A stretch of DNA of 34,686 nucleotides from Mariprofundus sp. EBB-1 (GTDB lineage: Bacteria; Pseudomonadota; Zetaproteobacteria; Mariprofundales; Mariprofundaceae): positions 1 through 34,686 of the forward strand of contig NZ_RCFQ01000032.1 in assembly GCF_003665155.1 (NCBI RefSeq), written 5' to 3'. Below, piece after piece: positions 7,971 to 15,831 of this stretch (within the stretch, counting starts at the first letter, position 1; each line of letters starts with the position of its first letter). Position numbers and translations under genes: made by a program. The notes under the pieces are model-generated. The model saw only the letters and a list, made by a program, of their open reading frames with translations, searched no databases and was not told the origin of the DNA.

Positions 7971-8630
7971 ATGGGGGATGATTGTGGGGTGTATTCGGTT
8001 CTTATTGTGGAAGATGAGCCAGCAACCAATGCGGTACTGACTCAGATTGTGTGCAACCAGAAGAATCTTCGCCATATAGCATCTCCAACTTCGATTAAAG
8101 AGGCTCTGCCTTACCTTAAATCGCCAGCTAAAATTATACTGATAGATATCGGCTTGCCTGATGGCAGTGGAATTGAACTTATTGGCTTGGCGAAAGCGAA
8201 TAATCCAGATGCTGAAATTTTGGTGATTACAACTTTTGGCGATGAGAAAAATGTACTGATGGCCATTCAGGCCGGAGCCACAGGATATTTACTTAAAGAC
8301 CAATCTTTTGATGATATTGAACTACATATTCAGCAAGTGATTCTTGGCGAATCTCCACTTAGTCCGGCTGTCGCTAGATTTGTATTGCAGAGTGTTAGTG
8401 CCATAAAGCCACAACAGAACGCACCTGATTTAAAAGAACATGGCCTCACATCCAGAGAAATTATGGTACTTGATGTGCTGGCCAGAGGCTGTAGCCGTTT
8501 AGAGACAGCAGAGGCATTGGGTTTAAGTCCACATACCATTACAAGCCACACTAAAAATATTTATAAAAAACTATCTGTAACATCCAGAACAGAGGCTATT
8601 TTTGAGGCCAGTCAACTGGGGCTGATTTAA
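7971..8630 (+). CDS. NarL/FixJ-family response regulator with LuxR-type HTH
   Basis: This is a DNA-binding response regulator of 219 aa (213 if it starts at the GTG at 7989). The GTG is better placed relative to a G-rich Shine-Dalgarno-like run at 7972-7978, and VYSVLIVEDE is the usual family start. The receiver domain is intact: acidic pair Glu14-Asp15, phospho-acceptor Asp59 in LIDIGLPDG, Thr87 and Lys109 in YLLKD. The LuxR-type HTH occupies about residues 150-215 (LTSREIMVLDVLARG, then LSPHTITSHTKNIYKKL). It converges on the hybrid kinase at 8669 and they are likely partners. Its output helix closely resembles that of the regulator at 10656, so both may bind the repeated operator found before four island operons. 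I do not see that operator before this gene itself. Confidence 0.92.
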   Translation: MGDDCGVYSVLIVEDEPATNAVLTQIVCNQKNLRHIASPTSIKEALPYLKSPAKIILIDIGLPDGSGIELIGLAKANNPDAEILVITTFGDEKNVLMAIQAGATGYLLKDQSFDDIELHIQQVILGESPLSPAVARFVLQSVSAIKPQQNAPDLKEHGLTSREIMVLDVLARGCSRLETAEALGLSPHTITSHTKNIYKKLSVTSRTEAIFEASQLGLI

Positions 8631-8668
8631 ATTTACCAATAGTCTTATGTCTTGTGCCCATGGGTTGT

Positions 8669-10351
8669 TTATCTGATTAACTCCTGAATTAGTGTTTGTA
8701 ATCTGGCTGGATCAACCGGCTTAGTGATATAAGACGAAACACCAAGTGCAAGCAGTTGATCCTGAATGGATTGTCCCTGTTTATCTGCTGATATGGGAAC
8801 ATGGCCTACTGCTGAGGCAACGATAACAGGTATATTTTTGAGATTGTCATTCATTTTTATCTTTTTAATAAGTTCAAGCCCATCCATTTGATCCATTTGA
8901 ATGTCTGTAATTATCAATGCAGGCTTGGTCTTTGACATGGCATTGAGTGCTTCAATGCCATGCTCAGCCTCAATAATATCGACATCCACGATGGTTTGGA
9001 TGTTTTTCTTGATAATAGAGCGTTGCACCTCTTGATCATCAACCAGAAGGATACTGTTGACTATCTCGGGTAATGTAATGCTGAAAATAGTGCCCTTGTT
9101 TTCAACAGACTGAACCTCAATCGTGCCGTGATGGGCTTCAATAATATCAAAACAATAGGGTAATCCGAGTCCTGTTCCCGCTTCGCTAGAGGTGCCTAAT
9201 GAGGTTGTTTTAACCTTGTCATCGAAGATGTGGTTGATATAGCCGGACTCCATGCCAACACCTGTGTCTTCGACATAAATCACCCGGTAATTTTCAGAGC
9301 TGGAATAAATGCTAACAACACCTCCCTCTTCAGTGAATTTGATCGCATTAGAGATTAGATTAGACAGTGCCTCTGCAAGCAAGCCTGCATCGGCAAAGAT
9401 CAAAGCCTGCGGTGAGAGTTTATTGATCAGAGTGATCTCTTTTTTATCGGCCTTAAATGCAAAGCTGTCACAGACCTGTGATGCCAGCTCAGCAAGATTG
9501 ATCAGCCTTTTACTGATCTCTAACTGTCCACTCTTTAGTATACTGATATCAAGTAGTTTTTCGGTGAGTAGCAGTAGCCCTTTGGTGGTCTTTTCTGTTG
9601 TCGAAATAAGCTCATTTCGCTGCTCGGAGGTGAACGTGTATTGACTCTCAGGTGCCAGCATTTTCAGGCAGTTGTGAACCCCCATCAGTGGTGATCTGAT
9701 ATCGTGCGAGACCAGTGCAACAAATTTATCTCTTAAAAGGGTGGCATCTTCGGCCTGCCCTTTGGCTGATTGCAGATCAAATTGTAACTGATAAGTATGT
9801 TTGAGCATTTTACTGGTTGCTATGGCAACGCCTACCACACCCACATAAAAAATAAAGAATAGTGCTGCAATAATCAAATCATCCACATGGAAAAAAACTA
9901 AGGCTCCGATGACCTGCAGAATAATGGGAATCACCAGCGTGAGATAAATAGGAAGAATGGCGGAGAGATTCATGGCTGCAGCAGAAATGCCCAGAATGGG
10001 CAGCAGGATAATAAACGAGTAAATATTCCACTCACTCGGCAAAAACCAGGCCAGTGTGCCCCACAAGATGCCATTGCATAAAATAGCAATAAACAGATGC
10101 TTCTTTAAACGCTGTAAATTTTTCCGATCTAAATCTTTGGCTGAATAACTGCGGCAAATAAGAAAGCGGTATAAAATCGTAGTGTGAATGGCTGCCAGCC
10201 AGAGTAGTAACAGTTCATGTGAATATGCAGGCCACAATCCGGTGACTACGATAAGCTGGGCAATGCTTATTGAGATATATGCTATTCTGGCATGCTCAAG
10301 AATATTTAACATCTGAGCTTGCAGCATTCTGGTTTCTACTGGCTGTAGCAC
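8669..10351 (-). CDS. Membrane hybrid sensor histidine kinase with C-terminal receiver
   Basis: This 560-aa inner-membrane kinase starts at GTG 10351, with GAGG about 9 nt upstream. About six hydrophobic helices (residues about 22-180) form the sensor module and there is no large periplasmic domain. HisKA follows, with VSHDIRSPL and phospho-His216. The ATPase domain shows NLISNAIKF, DTGVGM and GTGLGLP. A receiver (about 434-560) has LLVDDQ, LIITDIQMDQMDG and the ITKPVD lysine. It is convergent with the response regulator at 7971 (38-bp gap) and divergent from the regulator at 10656. I infer that these form one island-encoded signalling pathway controlling polysaccharide genes. The signal is unknown. 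No frameshift or missing catalytic residue is seen. Confidence 0.93.
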   Translation of the reverse strand: MLQPVETRMLQAQMLNILEHARIAYISISIAQLIVVTGLWPAYSHELLLLWLAAIHTTILYRFLICRSYSAKDLDRKNLQRLKKHLFIAILCNGILWGTLAWFLPSEWNIYSFIILLPILGISAAAMNLSAILPIYLTLVIPIILQVIGALVFFHVDDLIIAALFFIFYVGVVGVAIATSKMLKHTYQLQFDLQSAKGQAEDATLLRDKFVALVSHDIRSPLMGVHNCLKMLAPESQYTFTSEQRNELISTTEKTTKGLLLLTEKLLDISILKSGQLEISKRLINLAELASQVCDSFAFKADKKEITLINKLSPQALIFADAGLLAEALSNLISNAIKFTEEGGVVSIYSSSENYRVIYVEDTGVGMESGYINHIFDDKVKTTSLGTSSEAGTGLGLPYCFDIIEAHHGTIEVQSVENKGTIFSITLPEIVNSILLVDDQEVQRSIIKKNIQTIVDVDIIEAEHGIEALNAMSKTKPALIITDIQMDQMDGLELIKKIKMNDNLKNIPVIVASAVGHVPISADKQGQSIQDQLLALGVSSYITKPVDPARLQTLIQELIR

Positions 10352-10553
10352 TTTACCATCCTCGATGGACTCTCACTTAAGCCCAATCAATCACGCTATA
10401 CTATAGGGTTCAGCATAAAACATGAACTCTCCGCGCCAAGGCAAGGGGGCAGATTCCTAATTTGGATTTTTTCAATCGGGTCGTTATTTGCTGAATTTAA
10501 TCTACTTCATTATCGCTTGAAATTGAGACCAACGGTTAGAGTTATTTTTTGAC

Positions 10554-10571
10554 ACACCCTTTTCGCGGTAT
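10554..10571 (+). promoter_or_regulatory. Island operator copy 1 (inverted ACACC/GGTAT, CTTTTCGC centre)
   Basis: ACACC, then CTTTTCGC, then GGTAT. One of four near-identical 18-bp sites in the island. It overlaps the expected -35 position relative to the TATAAT at 10584, the geometry of an activator site. It lies 84 bp before the regulator gene at 10656, suggesting autoregulation. Confidence 0.75.
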
Positions 10572-10583
10572 ATACGTGTTTAG

Positions 10584-10589
10584 TATAAT
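10584..10589 (+). promoter_or_regulatory. Candidate -10 box TATAAT for the regulator gene at 10656
   Basis: A consensus -10 hexamer with no good -35 hexamer 17 bp upstream. The operator copy 1 occupies that place. Promoter use is inferred. Confidence 0.5.
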
Positions 10590-10655
10590 CATATCTGATT
10601 CCCGTATCTGAACTTATATAATCCGATTATATATCGGTTACCTGTTGAGGGATAA

Positions 10656-11330
10656 ATGGAAAAAAACTGCTTTATGATTTTTGGGTTTGAATCGATTTCG
10701 CGCAAATCATTGGAACAACGTATTTTACGCATCCATGAAATTGAAGATGTCGTTGTTGTTGCAAACATAAGACAGGCAGGTGTTCTTTTAAAAGAGCATC
10801 GTATTGATGTGCTTATCATTATGCCAGAATGTATAAATTATTTTAATATAATACAGCAAGCAAAGACATGCAGTCCTAAGATCAAAATTATGGTGTTGTC
10901 TTCAGCTATGCAGGCAGAGGATATTGTAAATATTATCCGGTTGGGAATCAGTGCTTTCCTTTCATTGGAAGATGCTTTAGATAATATCCGTACTCACCTA
11001 GATGCGATGTTGTGCGGTGATTTCCCTATCAGCCCATCAATTGCAAAATATGCTTTAACAACAGAACGAAGAGCTTCTCTTGAAACCACCAGGGAGCCAT
11101 CGGTGTTGAGCTTGCGGGAGCAGGATGTACTAGAACTGATGGCTATTGGGCATAGCCGAAACGATATTGCCAAATCACTCCAGTTAAGTCCCCACACGGT
11201 AACGACGCACATTAAACATCTCTATAAAAAGCTGGGTGTCCACAGTCGCACCGAAGCCGTGTTTGTTGCACAACAAGAAAAAATTCTTTGCCTCGATCAT
11301 GTAACTATAAACTCAGACAATATTGCATAA
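10656..11330 (+). CDS. LuxR-type transcription regulator with degenerate receiver
   Basis: A 224-aa regulator with GAGG 5 nt before the ATG. The C-terminal half (about 148-212) is a typical LuxR HTH (LSLREQDVLELMAIGHSRNDI, then LSPHTVTTHIKHLYKKL). The N-terminal half has the receiver fold pattern but lacks its chemistry. The acidic pair is replaced near FGFES, the phospho-acceptor position in DVLIIMPE is Met56, and the conserved lysine position in AFLSLED is not Lys. It is therefore unlikely to be controlled by phosphorylation. Degenerate receivers of this type in biofilm regulators such as VpsT and CsgD respond to other inputs, but I do not see the VpsT c-di-GMP motif. Operator copy 1 lies before it and copy 2 begins 10 bp after its stop, before the WcaJ-like gene. 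Confidence 0.9.
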   Translation: MEKNCFMIFGFESISRKSLEQRILRIHEIEDVVVVANIRQAGVLLKEHRIDVLIIMPECINYFNIIQQAKTCSPKIKIMVLSSAMQAEDIVNIIRLGISAFLSLEDALDNIRTHLDAMLCGDFPISPSIAKYALTTERRASLETTREPSVLSLREQDVLELMAIGHSRNDIAKSLQLSPHTVTTHIKHLYKKLGVHSRTEAVFVAQQEKILCLDHVTINSDNIA

Positions 11331-11339
11331 TCGTCCTCC

Positions 11340-11357
11340 ATACCCTTTTCGTGGTAT
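11340..11357 (+). promoter_or_regulatory. Island operator copy 2 (ATACC-CTTTTCGT-GGTAT)
   Basis: A perfect inverted repeat ATACC/GGTAT around the CTTTTCGT centre. It is followed by an extended -10 candidate (TGCTAAAAT, 11359-11367). It lies 64 bp before the sugar transferase gene. Confidence 0.8.
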
Positions 11358-11420
11358 ATGCTAAAATGCTGTTCACATATCTAATTCGCATATGCAAATC
11401 ATCATAATGAGTATTATTCA

Positions 11421-12824
11421 GTGAGCTCTTACTCAAAGGGTTACATACATCGTTTTCACACTTGGCTTTCTGTATTTCAGAAGGGGATGGATACCATTAT
11501 GGTGTTTGCGACCTTAATGGTGAGTTGTGTTCTGTATGACTTACCTTTTTCATCTTTTTATCAGGTTACAGCCATTCTGGCTGCTTTGCTTACGCTGTTA
11601 TTTATGCACATGGTTGGAGTATACCAGCCTCGCCGAATTGCCTTTGTATGGAATGAAGCTCATTTGATATTATTGGCGTGGGGATTGGTGATCGGAAGTT
11701 TACTGACTATTGCCTGGGCAACTCAAAACACAAATAATCTCTCCCAATCTGCGATATCCGCTTATTTTGTTGCGACACCCCTGATACTGATTCTTACCCA
11801 CATTATGGGGCAAATTCTATTGCGAATGATCAGAAAGAAAGGTTTAAATCAAAAGAAGGTTGCTATTGTTGGTAGCGGCCCTCTTGCTATTGGGCTGGCC
11901 GAAACCATTCAGGAGCTGGAGTGGTCAGGCATGCAAATAATAGGCTTTTTTGACGACAATGAAAATTCGTCTTCCCAATCGAAGCAGAATATAACCATGC
12001 TAGGGAAAATCGATGATATCTTTCACATGGTCGGCAAGGAGGAAATAGACACTATCTACATCGCTCTTCCTATGCATGCTGAAAAGTCGATATTGAAAAT
12101 ATATTCTACCCTGCAAAATACGACGGTTTCCATTTTTTTAATTCCGGATCTATTTTCCTTTCATTTGATGGGAGCTCGCCAGTGTTTCGTTGGCAGTATG
12201 CCTGCATTTCAATTGTGTGAAACCCCCTTACTCGGAGTCTCTAGTGTGTTCAAGCGAATAGAAGATATTTTGATTAGTAGTATCGCGTTATTGCTGATGC
12301 TGCCGCTCATGAGTCTGATTGCTCTTGTCATTCAAATAACTTCACCCGGGCCAGTGTTTTTTAAACAGCACCGCTATGGCTTCCAGGGCAAAAAAATAAG
12401 AGTTTACAAATTTCGAAGCATGAGTGTCTGCGAGGATGGCTATCATATTTCGCTGGCCGAAAAAGACGATTCAAGAGTCACTCCTTTCGGCGCTTTTTTG
12501 CGTAGAACATCATTGGATGAGCTGCCGCAGCTATGGAATGTATTACAGGGCAATATGAGCATTGTTGGGCCGCGTCCTCTTGCTGTCATGGTTAATGAAG
12601 AATATAGGCAACAGATACAGGGTTATATGTGGCGGCATAAGATAAAGCCAGGCATTACAGGGCTGGCTCAGATAAGCGGGTGGAGAGGGGGAGATACTCT
12701 TCACCGTATGGGAAAACGGGTAGAGTGTGATCTGGAGTATATTCGTAACTGGTCAATTCGGCTGGATATGAAGATTTTGTTCAGGACGGTGCATTATCTA
12801 CTCACCAGTAAGGATGCTTATTAG
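11421..12824 (+). CDS. Undecaprenyl-phosphate sugar phosphotransferase, WcaJ-like
   Basis: This membrane enzyme starts repeat-unit assembly by moving a hexose-1-phosphate, probably glucose, from a UDP-sugar to undecaprenyl phosphate. The 467 aa match the polyprenyl glycosylphosphotransferase family. They comprise four N-terminal membrane helices (about 20-140), a nucleotide-fold domain ([17 protein letters not shown], about 145-255), one more membrane helix (about 285-308), and the catalytic bacterial sugar transferase domain. That domain contains [46 protein letters not shown] and [14 protein letters not shown]. The start is a GTG at 11421 with a poor Shine-Dalgarno, so the exact start is uncertain. 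The gene is transcribed alone between two operator copies. Confidence 0.93.
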   Translation: MSSYSKGYIHRFHTWLSVFQKGMDTIMVFATLMVSCVLYDLPFSSFYQVTAILAALLTLLFMHMVGVYQPRRIAFVWNEAHLILLAWGLVIGSLLTIAWATQNTNNLSQSAISAYFVATPLILILTHIMGQILLRMIRKKGLNQKKVAIVGSGPLAIGLAETIQELEWSGMQIIGFFDDNENSSSQSKQNITMLGKIDDIFHMVGKEEIDTIYIALPMHAEKSILKIYSTLQNTTVSIFLIPDLFSFHLMGARQCFVGSMPAFQLCETPLLGVSSVFKRIEDILISSIALLLMLPLMSLIALVIQITSPGPVFFKQHRYGFQGKKIRVYKFRSMSVCEDGYHISLAEKDDSRVTPFGAFLRRTSLDELPQLWNVLQGNMSIVGPRPLAVMVNEEYRQQIQGYMWRHKIKPGITGLAQISGWRGGDTLHRMGKRVECDLEYIRNWSIRLDMKILFRTVHYLLTSKDAY

Positions 12825-12866
12825 TTGCTGCAATCTATGTCGATTGATATTCCTCCATCGCAAAGA

Positions 12867-12884
12867 GTACCCTTTTCACGGTAT
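12867..12884 (+). promoter_or_regulatory. Island operator copy 3 (GTACC-CTTTTCAC-GGTAT)
   Basis: The same 18-bp layout with small changes in the left arm and centre. It lies 45 bp upstream of the first gene of the main polysaccharide operon. Confidence 0.75.
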
Positions 12885-12929
12885 GCCATGTTAACCATTC
12901 CTTTCCTAGACTAGCGCTGATTTAAAATT

Positions 12930-13721
12930 ATGAGGAGATTATTTGTTTTGAAAAACAATATACGTTTACTGTGTTGCATTAGCCTGTTGTGTGTGCTGTT
13001 ACCATCAACCGCTTCTGCGGCTAAGTTGGAGTTTTTTGGAGATAAACCTGTGATTGGCCCAGGTTCTTCTTTAGGCACGCCTATTGCCTACGGCGCGAGT
13101 TGGGGGCAATACTTTGTCGGTATCGGGCTTACCGATAAGAGACGCAAGCAGTCTTCAGCGGATGGTTCTGCTGTGTTTGGTTTTGGCCTTGGTGACCCGG
13201 AAAAGTATATAGGCCTGGAAACCGATGTGTCTATTATTAGTTTAACTTCGCGCAATGGTGATAGAGCTGGAGACAGTGGTTCTGTCTCCCTCAAACTACA
13301 CCGCTGGTTACCCTACCACATGGGCATTGCTGTTGGGGTGGAAAATGCCGCAACATGGGGCATTGCCAAACGAGCCGGCGTGAAAACTAATGGCTTTGCT
13401 GTCATTACTAAGATATTGCCACTGAATAGCTCTTATTCGAAGTTTCTCACCGTGTCTGCTGGTGTTGGTAATGGCCGTTTTGGGCCGATCCCACTCACCC
13501 CCAATGCACTGACACAAAAAAAGATAGGTATCTTTGGTAGCATGGGTTTTCAGTTTCACCCAAGTACTGCGCTTGTGAGCAGTTGGACAGGTAGAGATTT
13601 AAATCTTGGTTTTTCGTTTGTGCCCTTATCCACCATCCCCATGACAATCAATGTAGGTCGAGTGAATGTATTGCATCGGGAATCTCTATCAGCCTGGGTT
13701 ATTTCAGTCGGTTTCTTATAA
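12930..13721 (+). CDS. Secreted outer-membrane beta-barrel-like protein
   Basis: The function is unknown. The 263-aa product has a signal peptide (hydrophobic stretch to about residue 30, TASAA cleavage). A Gly/Ser-rich body of alternating hydrophobic strands follows, ending in SAWVISVGFL, which resembles an outer-membrane barrel C-terminus. It is first in the operon and probably helps secretion or surface anchoring of the polymer. The start is odd. The ATG at 12930 has no ribosome-binding site upstream, and the best Shine-Dalgarno (GAGGAG, 12931-12936) lies inside the first codons. That would place initiation at TTG 12948 (six residues shorter), leaving the signal peptide intact. Confidence 0.75.
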   Translation: MRRLFVLKNNIRLLCCISLLCVLLPSTASAAKLEFFGDKPVIGPGSSLGTPIAYGASWGQYFVGIGLTDKRRKQSSADGSAVFGFGLGDPEKYIGLETDVSIISLTSRNGDRAGDSGSVSLKLHRWLPYHMGIAVGVENAATWGIAKRAGVKTNGFAVITKILPLNSSYSKFLTVSAGVGNGRFGPIPLTPNALTQKKIGIFGSMGFQFHPSTALVSSWTGRDLNLGFSFVPLSTIPMTINVGRVNVLHRESLSAWVISVGFL

Positions 13722-13740
13722 CAAGCATCAACAGGAGAAG

Positions 13741-14019
13741 ATGATGAAAACAATCGTTTTATTTATTTTATTTATGGTCTGTGCGCCACTGGCATACGCT
13801 GGCGCATTGCCGGTAGGTGGTGTTGGGCTTGGCTCTGGTTTTGTTGGCGGTGGCTTTACGCCTATGCCTGCTGCACCTGCTGCGTTATTCAACGGCGGTG
13901 ATTCCAGCGGTGGTGATTCCAGCGGTGGTGATTCCAGCGGTGGTGATTCCAACGGTGGTGATTCCAACGGCGGTGACTCCAGCGGAGGCGATTCCAACGG
14001 CGGTGGGGATGATCGTTAA
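13741..14019 (+). CDS. Small secreted protein with GGDSS pentapeptide repeats
   Basis: I do not recognise a family. The 92-aa product starts at ATG 13741 (a second ATG follows at 13744) after AGGAG. A signal peptide (FILFMVCAPLAYA) is followed by a short Gly/Pro-rich segment. Seven tandem pentapeptides GGDS(S/N) then run to a GGGDDR end. The mature protein would be small, flexible, acidic and exported. Asp/Ser-rich repeats could bind cations or stay disordered near the polysaccharide. This is inference. It is 20 bp after the barrel-like gene and 17 bp before the phosphatase gene, so it is in the operon. Repeat number is likely to vary between strains. Confidence 0.75.
   Translation: MMKTIVLFILFMVCAPLAYAGALPVGGVGLGSGFVGGGFTPMPAAPAALFNGGDSSGGDSSGGDSSGGDSNGGDSNGGDSSGGDSNGGGDDR
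13894..13998 (+). repeat. Seven 15-bp tandem repeats coding GGDS(S/N)
   Basis: The repeat unit is GGTGGTGATTCCAGC with a few third-base and AGC/AAC changes. It is in phase with the reading frame, so slippage would change copy number without a frameshift. Confidence 0.9.
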
Positions 14020-14036
14020 GCGATGAAAGCTTCGGA

Positions 14037-14498
14037 GTGAGATTGTTTCAGGATATTCTTTTTGTATGTGTCGGCAATATTTGTAGAAGCCCAATGGCCG
14101 AAGCTCTATTGAAACAGCACCTTGCTTCTGCGCATGTTCATATCAACTCCGCCGGCATCGCGGCGCTTGTCGGGCAAGCTGTTTACCCGGAAATCCAGGG
14201 TATAATGGATCGTGATGGCATCGCAACCGGGCAGCATCAAGCCCGGCAACTAACAGCGCAGATGGTGAGGCAGGCTGATCTTATTCTGGTCATGCAGTCC
14301 AGCCAACAGTCTTATATCCATAACATGGAATCTACGGCGCGAGGCAAAGTGCATCTGCTTGGTAAATGGCAGGAGATAGAGATTCCAGACCCTTATCAAA
14401 AGTCAGAAGAATATGTTGAATATGTATACAAACTGATCAACACATCAGTTAAAGATTGGAGTAGCAGATTATGGCTACAAGAGGGAAAAGATAAATGA
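14037..14498 (+). CDS. wzb: Low-molecular-weight protein tyrosine phosphatase, Wzb-like
   Basis: This cytoplasmic phosphatase would remove phosphate from the Wzc tyrosine cluster and so keep polymer assembly cycling. The 153-aa protein has the P-loop CVGNICRS (Cys11, Arg17; CX5R) at its N-terminus and the general-acid loop IPDPY near residue 117. Its length is normal for the family. The start is taken as GTG 14037, close behind GGAG. The position just before wza and wzc is the standard arrangement in Wzy-dependent capsule and exopolysaccharide loci. The stop overlaps the wza start by 4 bp (ATGA), implying translational coupling. Confidence 0.93.
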   Translation: MRLFQDILFVCVGNICRSPMAEALLKQHLASAHVHINSAGIAALVGQAVYPEIQGIMDRDGIATGQHQARQLTAQMVRQADLILVMQSSQQSYIHNMESTARGKVHLLGKWQEIEIPDPYQKSEEYVEYVYKLINTSVKDWSSRLWLQEGKDK

Positions 14499-15655
14499 AT
14501 CGCATTGTTATATTGCTATTAACCATGTTGTTATTCAATGCCTGCGCTATGGCTCCGGGTATGCGAATTGATGAATCTAGATTGCATGCAAGTGCTGAAC
14601 CTGAAACACAGAAGCTCGATATTAAACTATTGCCTATCACTGGGGCTGCTCTGCAACAGATCCGACAGGCGCAGCAAGCACAGGAGTCAGATCATGCCTT
14701 TCAGCCTAGAGCTTTACAGGCTGAAAGTGGTGCTTACCAATACCATGTCATGCCCCGCGATGTCTTACAGATTACGGTTTGGGATCACCCTGAATTAACC
14801 TTGCCCGAGGGGCAGTTTCGCTCTGCTGCAGAGAGTGGATCTATTGTGCATAGCGATGGCAGTATCTTTTACCCCTACGTTGGTAATATTGCTGTTTCGG
14901 GCAAGAGCATTGAACAAATCAGGGGAGAATTAACACACAAGCTTTCCAAGTTCATGCCCAAACCCCAAGTTGATGTACGTGTATCTTCGTATCGCAGCCA
15001 GCATGTATATGTGACCGGTGAAGTCACCAAACCTGGCGCTTATGCAATTAGTGATATGCCAATGCACGTGTTGGATGCGTTGAACTTCGCAGGTGGAGCA
15101 CGAACACGGACACTGAGCAACCAAATCAATGAAGCTGATCTGGAGCGTGTCCAACTGACCCGTTCAGGAAAACGATACAATATTGATATGCACAAGTTGC
15201 TTAGCGATGGTGATTTGTTGCACAATTATTTGTTGCAAGATGGTGATTTACTGCATGTGCCGGATAATATGAACAATAAGGTATTTGTGCTTGGAGAGGT
15301 GAAAGCAGCGGGATCGTTCCTGATACACAATGGTTTCATGAGTCTGGCCGATGCGTTGGCGAACAGTGGCGGCTTTGATATGAGCAGTGCCAACACCGGC
15401 CGAATTTATGTGATTCGCAGTGGTTTACAATTTCATCATCATACTCGAAACGCAGCCGACCATGCAGGAAAACCAGTCATTTACCGGCTTAATGGAAGCT
15501 CTCCCGATGCCCTTATTCTCGCCGATCAATTTCAATTGCAGGCGCGAGATGTGGTGTTTGTATCTACCGCTGATGTCGTCGCCTGGGGGCGTGTGCTGGG
15601 TCAATTATCCTCAACCATTCAGGCTATTGGTATTGGCCGGGCGCTGACACGATGA
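14495..15655 (+). CDS. wza: Polysaccharide export outer-membrane lipoprotein, Wza-like
   Basis: This forms the outer-membrane export channel. It is a 386-aa lipoprotein with signal peptide and lipobox LFNAC (Cys17). The poly-export domain begins near residue 85 (YHVMPRDVLQITVWDHPELT), followed by two SLBB-like domains (around VYVTGEVTKPGAY and VFVLGEVKAAGSF). The C-terminus (about 355-386) would be the amphipathic helix that crosses the outer membrane in Wza octamers. Length and domain order are normal. It overlaps the phosphatase gene by 4 bp. Its stop overlaps the start of a 59-codon ORF in the same ATGA fashion. Confidence 0.94.
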   Translation: MNRIVILLLTMLLFNACAMAPGMRIDESRLHASAEPETQKLDIKLLPITGAALQQIRQAQQAQESDHAFQPRALQAESGAYQYHVMPRDVLQITVWDHPELTLPEGQFRSAAESGSIVHSDGSIFYPYVGNIAVSGKSIEQIRGELTHKLSKFMPKPQVDVRVSSYRSQHVYVTGEVTKPGAYAISDMPMHVLDALNFAGGARTRTLSNQINEADLERVQLTRSGKRYNIDMHKLLSDGDLLHNYLLQDGDLLHVPDNMNNKVFVLGEVKAAGSFLIHNGFMSLADALANSGGFDMSSANTGRIYVIRSGLQFHHHTRNAADHAGKPVIYRLNGSSPDALILADQFQLQARDVVFVSTADVVAWGRVLGQLSSTIQAIGIGRALTR

Positions 15656-15831
15656 ATCAATTTGTTGAATATGGAAATTTATGCAATAACGAGCATGAAG
15701 AATTGGCAGATAAATGGGGCGTTTCGAGGACTCTTGGCGGTTTAAAGGCGATACTGAAAAAACAAAAGGACAAAATAATAATGAATCTGAAATGCGTTGA
15801 AGTCTCAGGCATGGATGTGTTCAATGCCTGA
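15652..15831 (+). CDS. Small coupled ORF between wza and wzc, 59 aa
   Basis: The frame starts at ATG 15652, overlapping the wza stop by 4 bp (ATGA). It ends at TGA 15829-15831, overlapping the likely wzc start (ATG 15824) by 8 bp. It fills the only gap in an otherwise gapless operon, which supports its being translated. The product is charged, with a helical Lys-rich middle (LGGLKAILKKQKDK) and no membrane segment or signal peptide. No family is recognised. If real, it may be a small partner of Wzc, or simply a leader that carries ribosomes to wzc. It could instead be an untranslated spacer. Confidence 0.5.
   Translation: MNQFVEYGNLCNNEHEELADKWGVSRTLGGLKAILKKQKDKIIMNLKCVEVSGMDVFNA

Larger units (their letters stand above)
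10352..10655. promoter_or_regulatory. Divergent intergenic region between kinase and second regulator
   Basis: These 304 bp separate oppositely transcribed regulators. The right third contains one copy of the repeated operator and a TATAAT box, and GAGGG before the ATG of 10656. No clear promoter for the reverse-strand kinase was found. No other repeat or small gene is seen. Confidence 0.6.

Noticed and set aside
9309-9644. 111-codon forward ORF within the hybrid kinase gene
   Set aside because: Shadow frame of the reverse-strand kinase, whose conserved motifs run throughout this part.
10554-10589. Sigma-54 promoter at the repeated site
   Set aside because: The site lacks the GG and GC elements at -24/-12. 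The GGTAT arm belongs to an inverted repeat, and a TATAAT follows at copy 1.
13728-13997. Antisense proline-rich ORF (repeated LESPP) opposite the GGDSS gene
   Set aside because: It is produced by the 15-bp repeat read backwards. It has no ribosome-binding site, and the forward frame has a signal peptide and operon spacing.
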